DNA of 64,000 nt from Armigeres subalbatus (GCF_024139115.2 NC_085140.1:228996352-229060351); one strand, 5' to 3'. Positions 31,678-43,605 are shown, numbered from the stretch's first letter. Numbers and translations: made by a program. The notes: generated by a model from the sequence alone, not told the origin.

Positions 31678-31741
31678 TCCTTGGCCTAGCGGTAAGATGC
31701 GCGGCTATAAAGCAAGACCATGCTGAGGGTGGCTGGGTTCG
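31678..31741 (+). mobile_element. truncated SINE head (Feilai-like)
   Basis: TTGGCCTAGCGGTAAGATGC, then GCTGAGGGTGGCTGGGTTCG: the tRNA-related 5' portion of the SINE seen complete in reverse at 58161-58433. The body is missing; RTE sequence follows directly. Confidence 0.75.
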
Positions 31742-32620
31742 ATTCTGTTTCATGGCCGTATAAAGCCACCGGAAGAATCAGAGTAGTATACAGCGCGAAT
31801 TTTGTCTTCGTTCGTAGGCTACGGAACTTAAGCTGGTTACGAAGTCCGTAATAAGCCCTATTTGCAGCTGCAATACGCCTTTTCACCTCGCGGGTAACAT
31901 CATTATCGCACGTCATTAGTGTTCCAAGATACACAAATTCTTCTACCACTTCAAATTTTTCACCATCCAGCACCATTTCACTACCACCACCACCAATGAA
32001 CCCACGTTGATTGCCAGCGACCATGTACTTCGTTTTGCTGGTATTGATCGTGAGTCCAATCCTCGCTGTCTCCCTCTTAAAAGGCGCAAAAGCCTCTTCC
32101 ACGGCACGGCGGTCAATCCCGATAATATCGATATCATCCGCAAATCCCAGGAGTATATGCGATCTTGTGATAACGATACCGCTTCTCTGCACGCCAGCTC
32201 TCCTAATTGCTCCCTCGAGCTCTATCTTGAACAGTATATTCGAGAGTGCATCACCTGCTTCCATCCATCTAATGTCGATAGTTTATCCGCAACCCTTCAC
32301 TTGATTTCGATCCGTCCAACGTTATACGAATCAGCCGTATCAGTTTCGCCGAAAAACATAATTTGCCATAATTGCGTTGCACTGAATCGTACGCTGCCTT
32401 GAAATCAATAAACAGATGATGTGTCTGCAAGTTGTACTCCCGGAATTTATCAACGATTTATCTTAGGGTAAACATTTGATCCGTCGTTGATCGGGCATCA
32501 CGAAAACCTGCTTGGTATTCCCCGACGAAGGACTCTTCAAGCGGTCTCAATCTGTTGAACAGAATACGGGTCATAATTGTGTACGCTGAATTAAGGAGGG
32601 TTATTCCTTCTTGATAGTTC
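31742..32620 (-). pseudogene. RTE-clade reverse transcriptase fragment
   Basis: Reading the minus strand from 32620: [51 protein letters not shown] (motif A), then after breaks ILLGFADDIDIIG (motif C), IGLTINTSKTKYMVAG and VVEEFVYLGTLMT. These are characteristic of the RTE clade. Motif B is damaged (EAGDALSNILFKIELEG where QGDGLS is expected), and there are stops and frameshifts. The endonuclease is absent here. A separate RTE endonuclease fragment lies at 42440-43200. Confidence 0.85.
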
Positions 32621-32889
32621 TATTCACCACTAGGATTGAAAAAAAAATGACAAATATCCGAAGCAAATTAACACAATGGGGTTTCTAACGAAATTAAGTT
32701 TCTGTGATTTTAGGGAATCTCCGAAGAGAATACATGTCAATATAATGCGTAGAACGGGAGTTCTACGGCTGACCAAAATTAAACTACGCTGAAGATGACT
32801 TTGGAGACTGGATTAATAGAAATCAAATCAATTGATAACCAACTTTCAAAATTGCCCAAAAGTACAAAAAATCCGTTTTGATACTCAAT

Positions 32890-33262
32890 TTTTTGAACCG
32901 TTTGTTTGAGAAACCGCATATGTGACATTTTAGGCCAAAAATAGATTTTTTATATAATTTGAATCCTCGTCTAAAAATACATATTCTGGTAAAAAACGAA
33001 AAAAAATTGTTAGGAAATGTATGTTTTTTTTTGTTTGTTTGAGAAACTACATACGTGCACGCACTTTGAAGAGCAATTTTTGAGTACTGCCTGCAGTTTT
33101 GTAGCTGGAAATGCCTCAGGGTGTTGAGTTTGGTAAAGAACTATTAATATGTATCGACGAAATCAAAAGATTCGGTGTCAATTAGTTCAAAAACAGTTTT
33201 TGTCGTTTTCTCGGAATTTTGTAAAATGGATGCATGTATCTTAAACAAAACATTCATTTGTC
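32890..33262. mobile_element. MITE with 'GAGAAACTGCATA' termini, copy 2
   Basis: Diverged copy of 22762-23128 in the same orientation, sharing blocks such as CAGGGTGTTGAGTTTGGTAA-like and TTCGGTGTCAATTAGTTC-like sequence. The right terminus is decayed. Confidence 0.7.
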
Positions 33263-33264
33263 CT

Positions 33265-34870
33265 TCACTGTTTTGTATTTCTACGCTCTGATTCTAAGAT
33301 ACATCGCATTGGTCACCATTGTGAAACTACTGCATTTTAGTGTCAACCGTCAAATAATCTATAATGTGTTTTACAAAATGTTTTACAAACAGCATAAACT
33401 CCAGTTATGTCGTTTTTTTCCTGCGCATAATTGAATAGCATTTTGTATTATTCATTGATAGAAATTAAACCCGATTGCGGCATCCCTCGCGTTACCCATT
33501 CAACATAATCACTCAATGAATACATCATTAAAAATTACTCAACTTTTACGATAAGTTTCATTGTGCAACTTCAATTGCCATCGTCACATATCCCATATAT
33601 GTATAACTTTTTAGTTACTACAGACGGGAAGGCTCACGCCCATGTAAAAGTGTAACATATATGGGCTTCATAAATTTAACTGTAATTCACTATCCCTGCT
33701 TACTGAAGAATAATAGAAATTCTATTTAGTAAGCTTGAATTCTGAATTTGAACAATTTTTTGAACAATGAAAACCTTGACAAAAACAATAAATTCACACC
33801 TAATGAACCTCACCTGAAAAATTTTCCAATCAAGTCGATTCCAATATCCGATTGGGTAACTTTATTTCCTTCACTTTGTAATATCACATCTTACTTTCTA
33901 ATTCTTACTACTTGCATTTTGTTAGGCTTAGTTGAGAATAGGATTACAAACAATCATCATTATACTTTTTTTTCAATGTTTTGCAAATATTTCACTAAGT
34001 GAACTGTTTATGATTTGAGTTATTCTTTGCGACTAAAGAGATGTAATTATATGCTGCATGAAGCCAATACAGTTACGGAGCACCCCAATTGTGACAGTAG
34101 TTGTCAGTATTCTCTGTTTTCCTATGTTCGGCTCTCTATTTACGTATACATGCCAGCAACAACAAAATCATTCACATCGAAACAAAATAACGTTAAACTT
34201 GCTTTTGCCTATCTTGAAAATGCGTCTTCGCTTTGCATAGTTTTCCCAATGAGCCGCTAGATGTCTTTCTGATCTATAACAGTTAGAACAGATCACATAG
34301 CATCTTGTATGCTGTATCGGACCCCTTTTATATTGGGTTACATGCAATGTAATTGTTATCCTTTTAACTATGATAAACACATATCGAGATTGGAGAGAAT
34401 AAGATAATTTGAAACTATAGTTTTTTTTTTAAATATTTAATTTATTATTGGTCTTATGTCTCTGTAACACAAATTTTGAGAAAAACTACTTTAACTAGTT
34501 TTAATCTGTGCTATATTGTGAACTGAAATATTTACTATTTGTACATGAAATATGTAATTTCGACATGCAAAATGCTTATCTTTTGGACATCATCATTATC
34601 CCATGTTTTAGGTATGGCCTCAATGGTTTGATCGTACTATGTATGCGTATCTACATTCGTTATGTATTAAATTGCTTAACTGAATTAAATTGAACCTAAA
34701 ATTCACTTTGTTTCGTAATATTATCGATATCATTAAAGCTTAGAAGTCCTAGGCAATTACTTATCCGTCCATGGATTGTATATAAAGTGACTAATATATG
34801 TACGATGTAAAAAGCACATTGTTATTTTGGACATTTTTATCCGTATTGGGTTAGTGTTAGCGACTGAAAT
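33265..34870. other. AT-rich intergenic sequence with one small hairpin
   Basis: No supportable gene. 33590-33664 forms a small foldback with ends CCCATATATGT and ACATATATGGG, possibly a short MITE. Everything else is AT-rich, and its open frames show no family similarity. Confidence 0.5.
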
Positions 34871-34874
34871 CTTC

Positions 34875-35082
34875 TCCTTTTTCTTCTGCTTCTTCTTATT
34901 GGCATTACAACCCCCACTGGGACATTGTCGCCTCGCTTCCACAGTTATTGACCATGAGGCTAACACGATGATACTTTTATGCCCAGAGAAGTCGAAACAA
35001 TTTCCAAACCGAAAATTGACTAGACCGTCACCGGGAATCGAACTCAGCCATCCTCAGCAGGGTCTAGCCGCGCATCTGTGGC
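34875..35082 (-). mobile_element. Feilai-like tRNA SINE, internally deleted
   Basis: Minus-strand SINE: the tRNA-like head lies at the right (complement of CACCGGGAATCGAAC), followed by body blocks shared with 58161-58433 (GCTAACACGATGATAC, TTTATGCCCAGAGAAG) and a (GAA)n-type tail at the left. Compared with the 58-kb copy it lacks about 65 bp of body. Confidence 0.8.
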
Positions 35083-35084
35083 AT

Positions 35085-36645
35085 GTGCACAACACATGTT
35101 ACAAACTATTTCTAAAATAACGTTCATCAGGATATCCAATTCCAAGTAGATTACCCTAGTGTTTCTCTTGAATATAAAATTCCCTTCTTCCCAGAATCAT
35201 CAAACTGCTTACGCAACGAGTGCATAAGCAGTTCCATGACTTAAAAAGCTATTACAGCAATTCCGACCCGAACGTGTCATGTTGTAAATTATTTATTGTC
35301 ACCAAGCCAGATGTGGTTCGTTGTTGTCAAGTACCTTATTCGCCTTTCTCCTATTTCAGAACCCATTCAATATGTCATAGCTATTTGTCTCTTTCCTACT
35401 CTTACGATATCGATCACTGATTGGTGATCGCCGTTTTCTCCTAATTCCAAAATGCTTCAAGTGTCTCCAGTAGTTTACATGTTTCAAGAAAAGTTTCAAT
35501 AAACGAGATCGTTGTCAACCGTCAACAGTGAAGGTTCTATTTTTTTAAATATCACTTCACGGAGAAATTGTGTATGGACTTCACACATCATACCGTTAGG
35601 ATAAGGAGGGCTTTTTATTTATTTATTTATTTTATCTCTGGTTCAAAACCACACAGACTACAGTATCTTAATCCTATTTTTGAAGATAAGTTTACTTTAA
35701 TGTTGAGCTTGAGCTTGATTGACTGCTCGTAGTTGCTACTCCATTATGACCAGATCAGCTGTTCTTGCACAGGGAACCAACAGATGTTTGCTTGGGACTA
35801 GCACACATCTTTAATGTACAAGTACTGGTGATCTCATTTGATTAGGTCATACTGGCGCCTTCCACGTCAGAATGCAAGTCAATGTAGGGAAGGGGGATGA
35901 AATGATGATGCAATCACTCGCCCACTGCAAGCCGAATATACCTCTGCACTTGCCACGAGTTCATGCGGAATTTGTTGGAAATTTTGGGTTAGGTTCGAGA
36001 GGCAGAGGTCCGTCTTGGTTAACGAGCTGCCAATGTGATATAGGAGAAGGAAACTGATGGAATTTCTAATACGCTAAGAGAAGAATGAATTCTGTCATCA
36101 AAAGAAAAAGTAGAATCATGAAAAAAAATTCACAGCGAGGTATGGGATGCAGCTCTCAAAAAAAAATTTAAAACTTCAAAATGGTATTTATTTACAAATA
36201 ATTTATAGCATGAGGTTAGAAATTTGATTATCTACATTATACATATATTAATTTGATTGTTAATGACAATGAAGTTTTTTCTTGAAATGATTCCAGAGAT
36301 GGTAGTACTTTTAATGTTTATTGAATTTCTAATCCCGCCTAATAAATCATTTTCAAAAAAATCTCTGTTTGTAATTTTTAAAATTATTTTCAATTCCATT
36401 GGCTATACCTTGCCGTGTTAAGGTTCAAATGTCATACATCAAATCGACTTCTTTTTCTTGCTGTTCGCTTCCTTTTTTTTGCGGAGAGCCTACTCATTCG
36501 CTCAGATCTGATTTTGTACAAAGTACACAAACATTTCAAAAGGTATCAAACTTTATATATTTCCACAAAATATTAGCGTCCTTTTCAATACCTTTACAGC
36601 GCACAGATTATAGTGATACGCATAAACAACATCAAACATGCATCT
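35085..36645. other. intergenic sequence without recognised genes
   Basis: I see no supportable coding region. There is a TTTATTTATTTATTTATTT microsatellite near 35610. Frames such as 36399-36647 have no recognisable content. Confidence 0.5.
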
Positions 36646-36918
36646 GACGGGGGCAGCAGGGACTTTGTCCAAGGGCTTGACGACCCCTCCCCATGGCCAC
36701 TGCGAGTTAGACCGGGACCATCGTCCCTAACCCCTAATCCCAAGGCGTCAAGCGACCCGTGCCGAGGGGATGCATGGCCAGGGGGGTGAAATAATGAGTT
36801 AGGCCTTTAACGGAGCCTGTGGGGTACCTGGGCACCCTCCACAGTAATTGTCCCTTACCGCGTCATGCTGGGCTCTGGCGTGGTGGACCTCTTTTCCTGA
36901 GCAACTCGTGGGGCCAAA

Positions 36919-38176
36919 ATGGAAAACCAAGTCAATTCTTCAATTAGTGGTAGTAGTGTAGGCGACAACCCCTTCGCAAGAGGTGGGTTGTTTAGGTCTC
37001 CGCCTAGGAGGCCAGAGGCAATAGTCGGCAGTTCAGTGCGCAGCGCCAGCGTGGGTCACTCAACCTTCCTCTCGGCTAGAAAAACGCCGGTAGGGGTTAT
37101 TGACGGCCCATGGCTTGTGGAGGCGATGAACCGCAAACGCGATGGGCTTTCAGCCTTCGAGGTGGCGACGGAACAGCTGGACGCCATCATCGACTTCGGG
37201 TCATCGAAGCATAATATCAGCAAGGACCTCAAGAGGAGCTTGCAGAAACTTCGAAAGTCGATACTGGACGCCAAGCTGGAGAGGGCGGTCGGGACGGCCA
37301 AGTGTAAACCCGTGAAATCGATGGAGTCGAGGTCTACCCAGACTGAGGCCCAAGGATTCGCGGACTCGGGCACGGTCGAATCGACCGAAGGCGTGCCAGC
37401 GAAGACGGTGGTGCCAAAGTCTACCCAGACTGAGGCTCAAGTATTTGCGGGTACGTCGGGGGTGACTGCTCCAACGGAGCAGACACAAAAACGGGAGAGA
37501 CAGTCTCCAGGGGATGAGCTCCCTGGGGGCCGCTCTAAAACGCGGAGGGTTACTACCCCGAACAAGGGTAGTGGGGCTGGGAAGCTGAACCCCGGCCAGG
37601 TATCTCCAAAACCGGGGCCGCACCAGACCAGGGAAATAGAGGGGGGTGACGCCTCCTGGACCCTGGTCAAGAACAGGCGAGACGGTCAAGGTGAGGGCAC
37701 TCACGACGGAGGTGAATCTAAGGGTTAAAGACCTGGACGAGATCACCGAAGTCTAAGAGCTCGTCACGGCACTGCGGCGACAGTGTGAAGTGGAGACGCC
37801 CACCGCAGCCGTTCGGCTACGGAAAGGTCCGGCAGGGACGCAGGTAGCATTGGTTCGGCTATCTGCAGCGGACGCCTCCAAGGTAGTCAAGTTAGGGAGC
37901 GTCAAAGTGGGATGGTCGGTATGCCCTGTGGGCATATACGAGCAACCCGAAGTTTGCTTCAAGTGCCTGGAACCGGGGCACAAGCAATGGGACTGCAAAG
38001 GCCCTGACAGAAGCAATCTCTGCCGACGCTGCGGATTGGAGGGACATAAGGCACAATGCTGCACGAACCCTCCCAATTGTTTGATTTGTTCCAGCAAAGC
38101 TGTGAACAGCAAGCACCCCATGGGGGGTTCGATGTGCCCGGCGTTTAAGCGTGCTGCAAAATCAAAGTGCAGGTAA
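36919..38176 (+). pseudogene. ORF1 (gag-like, zinc-knuckle) of the deleted R1-type element
   Basis: ATG 36919 follows GGGGCCAAA. Residues 1-270 include a Ser-rich head, DGPWLVEAMNRKRDG, a charged helix (SKDLKRSLQKLRKSILDA) and two STQTEAQ repeats; the frame ends at 37728. A frameshift and a TAA near 37754 separate it from the C-terminal half (37790-38176). That half reads RLRKGPAGTQVALVRLS, then CFKCLEPGHKQWDC, CRRCGLEGHKAQCC and CLICSSKAVN, the zinc-knuckle set that binds element RNA. The protein is broken at one region only. Confidence 0.8.
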
Positions 38177-38177
38177 C

Positions 38178-38700
38178 GCAGCTGGCTTGATCGGCCTCGC
38201 CCGAGTGTTTGGTGTGCGCAGGTTTAGAGGAAACGGCGGAACACGTGTTGTTCGTGTGCTCACGTTTTCGCGCAATGCGTGACCACATGCTTGCCACATG
38301 TGGTCTGGACACTACCCCGGACAACCTAGTTCGCAGGATGTGTAAAGATGAAGTTGGCTGGAACGCCGTTTTATCGGCTATCGCCCAAATCGTCTCGGTG
38401 CTACATAGAAGGTGGCGCGTGGACTCAAGGATGGCTAGTTCAGGCGCAAATAAGAGGTGGTCCAAGGGATCGGAGTCGGCTTCATGGGTCATACTGGTAG
38501 TCATGCTCTGTGGTCGAACTCGATCCTTTTACCGAACAAGTGGCCGCGCGAAGAACAACATGGTATCGTCGCTTTCGCGGCGTCGGTCAACCGGGCGGGT
38601 TCCGAGCCCGAGGACGGAAAGGGGTCCTCGTCAAGGCTGGGGCAGGCGTAGGCACCGCGTCGGCAAGTCCCTCTGTGTGCTGGCGAATAGGCCCTATCGC
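38178..38700 (+). pseudogene. ORF2 C-terminal tail of the deleted R1-type element
   Basis: Reads CLVCAGLEETAEHVLFVCSR, then FRAMRDHMLATCG and VLHRRWRVDS: the C-terminal cysteine/histidine region of R1-clade ORF2, related to the remnant at 1-1414. It is fused almost directly to the end of ORF1 by an internal deletion. After about 38440 the sequence is 3' UTR-like. Confidence 0.75.
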
Positions 38701-39074
38701 AGATAGGTCAATTTGGGGTGCACGCGACATCATCATTTTTGATACCAGTCGTGCAGAGGGAAGCAGGCACGAAGTCGACCCTTCCCACCTTCCGAGGACA
38801 TAGGGCGTGGTAAGGCCACCTGGAAAGCCGGCAACGCGCTGGCACGATACCATGGTGTTCTTCTAAAAAGCGAGTTACGATGTTCGGTGCTGCAAGGACA
38901 CGCAGCTAACCTCGAGGATGCGTTGTGCACTGGCCCCCTTTGAAGCATTACTTTCTGGTTGTACCGAAGGGACTATGGGCTTGGCGGCAATGGAAACGGT
39001 TTAGCGGGTCGGGGATGTAGTCCTGCCTCCCTCGGTGATCCCTAACCCCGCACTTCCTGGTCAACCCAGGATGT

Positions 39075-39611
39075 CTGTTGAGCAGATTCCCCCTCCATTG
39101 TTTAGGAATTTTGTTGTGCATCCTTCTCCTAATTACACAATTTCCTACATGCATTTTACATGAATGTAAAATTATGATGCAGTTGACTACCTTCTCAAAT
39201 GTTCGTCCAGATTCAATGGATTGTTTACATGGCCATATGATCGGTCTTCTCTCTGGTGTACATGAAAAGTTTTAGCATTACATTACATTATCAACACTTG
39301 AATTATGAAAAAATAAATAACCTGCGTTGCTTATGAATGCTTGCGTTTTTACAGTTCTAGCTCACATCTAATATTTAGTGTCAATATATAGCATGAAAAG
39401 CATCATTTTCATAGATTATTGCTTGATGTTTACGTACATATTCGAGAAAACAAGCATAACATATAGAACAAATCAACACGCAACACTGAACGATGATTTT
39501 CGAGTATCTGCAAAGTATAAGAGAGCGTGAGAGTAAATCGACGGTTTCCTCTCCTGGAAAAATATTTTTTCAACATTGCAATATTTCCTGCAAAAGGCAG
39601 TTTTTTTTTAA
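39075..39611. other. AT-rich intergenic sequence
   Basis: No gene or repeat recognised. Confidence 0.5.
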
Positions 39612-40381
39612 ATAATATTACGAAATTCATCCAAATGAAGCATCCCACGGATGTATTGAAGTCACCACTATATGTTGATGTAGTTTAAAAACAAGAGTGC
39701 TTCCCCGATTCAGCTGGGGAATGCATTTTCTCCTCAGTGAGCGGATTTTTTCTTGGGGGTGGTACAAGCACGTGGCTGTTTTCTTGTCAATGACTGGATT
39801 ACGGTAATTTGGGCCTTAAATTTCAGTGATTCTACTTTTCCTCTGATGACAGCGTTCATCCACTTCTCCTCGCGTATTGGATGTAGGAAATGAGCTCTAA
39901 GTTCATTTCCAATTCTAGCAGATTACTGTTAGAATACTCAAGTTGAAGGTATAGGAATAGTAATGGAAACGGTATGGAAGTCCATTTCCAGTTCTAATAA
40001 TATTACGAAATTCATCCAAATGAAGCATCCCACGGATGTATTGAAGTCACCACTATATGTTGATGTAGTTTAAAAACAAGAGTGCTTCCCCGATTCAGCT
40101 GGGGAATGCATTTTCTCCTCAGTGAGCGGATTTTTTCTTGGGGGTGGTACAAGCACGTGGCTGTTTTCTTGTCAATGACTGGATTACGGTAATTTGGACC
40201 TTAAATTTCAGTGATTCTACTTTTCCTCTGATGACAGCGTTCATCCACTTCTCCTCGCGTATTGGATGTAGGAAATGAGCTCTAAGTTCATTTCCAATTC
40301 TAGCAGATTACTGTTAGAATACTCAAGTTGAAGGTATAGGAATAGTAATGGAAACGGTATGGAAGTCCATTTCCAGTTCTA
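39612..40381. repeat. 385-bp tandem duplication, two units
   Basis: 39612-39996 and 39997-40381 match at a constant offset of 385 bp with one difference noticed (TTGGGCCTT versus TTGGACCTT). The unit contains CATCCCACGGATGTATTGAA and ends CCATTTCCAGTTCTA. A recent duplication. Confidence 0.95.
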
Positions 40382-40390
40382 GCGATTGCT

Positions 40391-40519
40391 AGAACATGAG
40401 AAATATAGAGATAGACTCGGAGATAGATACAAAGTAGGAGAATGGAACGGACCTGGGATTGAACCCACGACCTCCTGCGTATGAGGCAGAAGCAGTAGCC
40501 ATTCGACTACCAAGTCCGC
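40391..40519 (-). mobile_element. SINE with tRNA-Met-like head
   Basis: 40519-40446 on the minus strand folds as a 74-nt tRNA-like cloverleaf: acceptor GCGGACTT paired with AGGTCCG, D-arm TGGTAGTCGAATGG, anticodon arm CTGC-CTCATAC-GCAG (anticodon CAT), T-arm GGGTTCAATCCC. No T-run terminator follows; a body (TTTGTATCTATCTCC) follows instead, so a SINE or tRNA pseudogene fits better than a working tRNA. The tandem unit next to it may contain more of the body. Confidence 0.7.
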
Positions 40520-40529
40520 TTGAAGACAA

Positions 40530-41200
40530 GTTTACTTTAATGTTAGTATCAAACATTCAAACATATCACAAACATCGTTAAACAATTTACAACATCTTTC
40601 AAGAGGTTTGTTGTAACCGTAAGCAGTGTGGTGTATCGGGGTCCAAAGCAATTGAGGATTGCGTAATCGGCGGCTAGGTGCGTGGAAGTTGATTTCCCGG
40701 AGCACGCTACTGCAGTCAATGTTGTCAAAAATAAAAATTAATTGTAAATACGATCGGTATTTAGAGAGTGTTTGCAAACCAATTTGCGCATATCTGTGCT
40801 CATACGAAGCACGGTTATCGGCTTCAGTTTTAAAATAACAAGATCGTGCGGAACTTTATCAAAAGCCTTCGAAAAGTCAATGTACACAGCATCTACTTGT
40901 GGCCGCTGCTTGAAGCATCCAATAATGCTATTGGTGAAGCTCATCAAATAAGAGAGCGTCGAGCGTTTTTGCATGAATCCATGCTGGAATTCTGATATAA
41001 CGGATTTAACGGCGGGATAAAGCTTATTATGCAACAGTCTTTCGAGTACTTTGGCCAAACAGTTCAGGATCGAAATGGGTCGATAATTTTTCACGCTATG
41101 TATGTTGCCAGATTTAAAGATCGGTGTAATTGATACGAGCTTTCAGGCATCGGTAAACACGCCATTCGCGAGTGATCGGTTGAATATTGCCAGGGCTGGG
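40530..41200 (-). pseudogene. Jockey-type retrotransposon fragment with internal deletion
   Basis: From 41160 downwards: TPIFKSGNIHSVKNYRPISI, LERLLHNKLYPAVKSVIS, FQHGFMQKRST and VYIDFSKAFDKVPHDLVI (RT motif A). It then jumps near 40735-40800 to the C-terminal end INFHAPSRRLRNPQLLWTPI, HHTAYGYNKPLERCCKLFN. RT motifs B and C are gone. Dead. Confidence 0.85.
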
Positions 41201-41204
41201 ACAA

Positions 41205-41332
41205 AAATAGTCCGATCTGGCTTATTTTCATTAGGAAACAATAGGACAGGATTCTGCGTAGAATGGAACCTATTGAGAGCAAATTGGTTTAGGGTAAGTG
41301 CAACAAAAGTGAGCTAAACTCGTACTTAGAGT
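41205..41332 (+). repeat. single unit of the 30-kb satellite family
   Basis: TAGTCCGATCTGGC, AGGACAGGATTCTGCGTAGA and GAGCAAATTGGTTTAGGG correspond to the unit at 30250-31100. Confidence 0.7.
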
Positions 41333-41343
41333 ACGAGAAAGGT

Positions 41344-41411
41344 TATTATTATTATTATTATAATCTTTATTAAAGAGGTTTTTAGCCCAAGGCTAGTTCA
41401 CCTCCGAACAA
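41344..41411 (-). mobile_element. 68-bp 5'-truncated retroelement tail
   Basis: An (ATT)n run followed by ATCTTTATTAAAGAGGTTTT, flanked by the 11-bp direct repeat ACGAGAAAGGT at 41333-41343 and 41412-41422. This is the size and form expected of a heavily truncated non-LTR insertion in reverse orientation. Confidence 0.75.
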
Positions 41412-41422
41412 ACGAGAAAGGT

Positions 41423-41954
41423 AAAAACACATGAAGAAAAATCAGATTGACTTAACTCTGTTAATTGTAAATACTGGCAAGAAATTCCTTCGGAACATTT
41501 TAGTCGAAGCATAGTCCTTGATGCGTATCATAAAAGAACCCCGGGAATATTGAGGAAAAAAAAAGTTCTTCGCTGTCAAAGTTGAAATTAGCGTTGTTTT
41601 TGAGAAATTTTATTGCATTAGTATTTTTTGAATTTTTTTTTCGAGGTGTACCCATAAGTTTTCGCACACCATTTTAAAGCTTATATAATTACCTTTGTAA
41701 TGATGTATAAAGAAAAAAACATTTAGAAAATATTTTTAAAAAAATAGTTTTTTACCCATTTCTGACTTTGACAACTTATATCTCTGGAGCTAGTGCACCT
41801 AGAGACTTCAAATTTAGGATTTCTCATAATTAGAGTATTGACAATAGAAAAAAACGATTTGGAAGACATGACATTTTCGATTAATGACCGCTTGAAATCC
41901 TATAGTGCCCCGGTGGGAACTATTGTCGTTTGTTGACAGGGAAGGGGAGGGGTT
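41423..41954. other. unassigned AT-rich stretch
   Basis: No gene recognised; A- and T-runs predominate (for example 41560-41760). Confidence 0.45.
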
Positions 41955-42106
41955 TGTTCCTACCCGGAGGTGCAAATCTTACTGAGCATCTGTTCTTCAT
42001 GTAAGGTGAGGCTCACAACAGCATCTGGTCTGTTCCTACCCGGAAGTGCAAATCTTACTGAGCATCTGTTCTTAATGTTATGTGGGGCTCACAACAGCAT
42101 CTGTTC
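41955..42106. repeat. 76-bp tandem duplication
   Basis: 41955-42030 and 42031-42106 both read TGTTCCTACCCGGA, CAAATCTTACTGAGCATCTG and GGCTCACAACAGCATCTG, with several substitutions. Confidence 0.85.
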
Positions 42107-42439
42107 CCCATTTCAAGGCGGCTGATAATCGTCCGAATGCCAGCGAGGGACTTGTAACCAGTGGTGTGTTGATATGCCCAAGATTGTTGAGATTTTCGTG
42201 GTTTTTGTATTCGGTTTTTGTTGTATATGCCTTGAAAGTTATTGACCCATTGAAACTTGACCCAATCAACACCCACTGTGCCGACATCAGCAGCATAGGA
42301 TAGTTCCGCTACTCAACACCAGATGTACGCAAGGACATGGGAGGCCATGGTGGGTGGTGTAATGGGGACATCAATAGGGCGAAAATGTAACGGTCAAGCC
42401 TTTCCTTGCGAACGACCTCCATCGCTAAATGGGAATTAG

Positions 42440-43200
42440 CTTGCAACTTTTGCTAGAGAAAGACGTGAGTCGATTAATTATTAGGAAAACTATTGGAAAG
42501 TTCAACGCCCACCGGTTGACGAACGAAAATGGCCTACGACTAATTGATTTCGCTGCCTCCAAGAATATGCCTTTTCCCAGCATCTATTTCCAACACAGCC
42601 TTCCTTTTGGTACACCTGAAGATCACTACTGCAGACAGAATCACAAATCAACTACGTTCTGATTGATGGACGATACATCTCCGACATTATCCACGTCAGG
42701 ACATATCGTGGCGCTAACATCGACTCTGACCACTATCTGGTGGTGGTTAAACTACGTCCAAAACTATCGTCATCAACAATGTTCGGTACCGACGACCGCC
42801 GCTGTACGACCTAGATCGACTGAGGCATCCTGATGTCGCCACTGCATACGCGCAGTATCTCGAGGCAGCGTTGCCGGAAGAGGGTGAGCGCGATGGGGCC
42901 TTTCTTGAGGACTGTTGGGATACAGGTAGAGCAGCTAGTAATGACGCAGAGTAGAACAAGGTCGGGTATGTGGAACGAAGTCGATGAAACGATTGGTTCG
43001 TCGAAGAAGGCAGACAGATTATGGAGGAGAAAGATCCAGCGCGGGCGGTTGCGCTGCAGTAAGGAACCCGGCAGAACGTGGATCGCCATAGACGGAAGCG
43101 GATTGCGAGGAGATGGAACAGTTGTGCCGATCTCAAGAAAAACAAGTTTTATCAGAAGCTCGACACATCCCGCAAAGGCTTCGTGCCGCGAGTCGTGATT
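42440..43200 (+). pseudogene. RTE-clade endonuclease fragment
   Basis: In broken frames it reads IGKFNAHRLTNENGLRLIDF, then VLIDGRYISDIIHVRTYRGA, NIDSDHYLVVVKLRPKL (the SDH motif of APE-type endonuclease), and RRPPLYDLDRLRHPDVATAY. This is the C-terminal half of an RTE endonuclease and the linker towards the RT. It is a separate insertion from the RT fragment at 31.7-32.6 kb, which has the opposite orientation. Confidence 0.85.
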
Positions 43201-43605
43201 TGCAGTGTTTATTTTATTTATTTATTCAATTGAGATTTACGATATTGCTGTTATAATTATTTTAAATTCAATGCCCAGAACTACATTATTTTGAGAGCAC
43301 GTGGTGTTCAATCTTAATTTTCACCAGTTTTCTCCATGAAATTGAACGCGCACCTCATTTGGATAGAAGTGAATTCAAAACCAATCCCGAAAGAAAATTA
43401 TTTTAATGTCATCCTCATCATGATTATCTTAAACAAATTATTTTGTCAGTTTTGTTTTCCTTTTTTAAGCAACAATTTTGACATCTGCCGCAGAAAAATT
43501 CCTTTTTCTAAATACTCTTACAACAGGTTTATAGTGGTTATCTGGAAAATTGGGTTTTATAATTAGATCTTGTGGCAGTACCACGAATATTTGAAATTTA
43601 AATAA
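43201..43605. other. AT-rich spacer
   Basis: No recognised gene; TTTATTTATTTATTC occurs near 43212. Confidence 0.5.

Larger units (their letters stand above)
36646..39070 (+). mobile_element. R1-clade retrotransposon with most of ORF2 deleted
   Basis: A GC-rich 5' UTR (about 36646-36918) leads to a gag-like ORF1 (36919-38176), after which only the C-terminal end of ORF2 (about 38185-38480) and a 3' UTR to about 39070 remain. The join lies just after GTAACGCAGCT, where ORF2 would begin. The element is about 2.4 kb instead of a full length several kb longer. It is non-autonomous: the RT and endonuclease are missing. Both ends are approximate and no target duplication was identified. Confidence 0.75.

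Noticed and set aside
37201..37746. Minus-strand 181-residue ORF
   Set aside because: Shadow of the R1-type gag on the GC-rich opposite strand.
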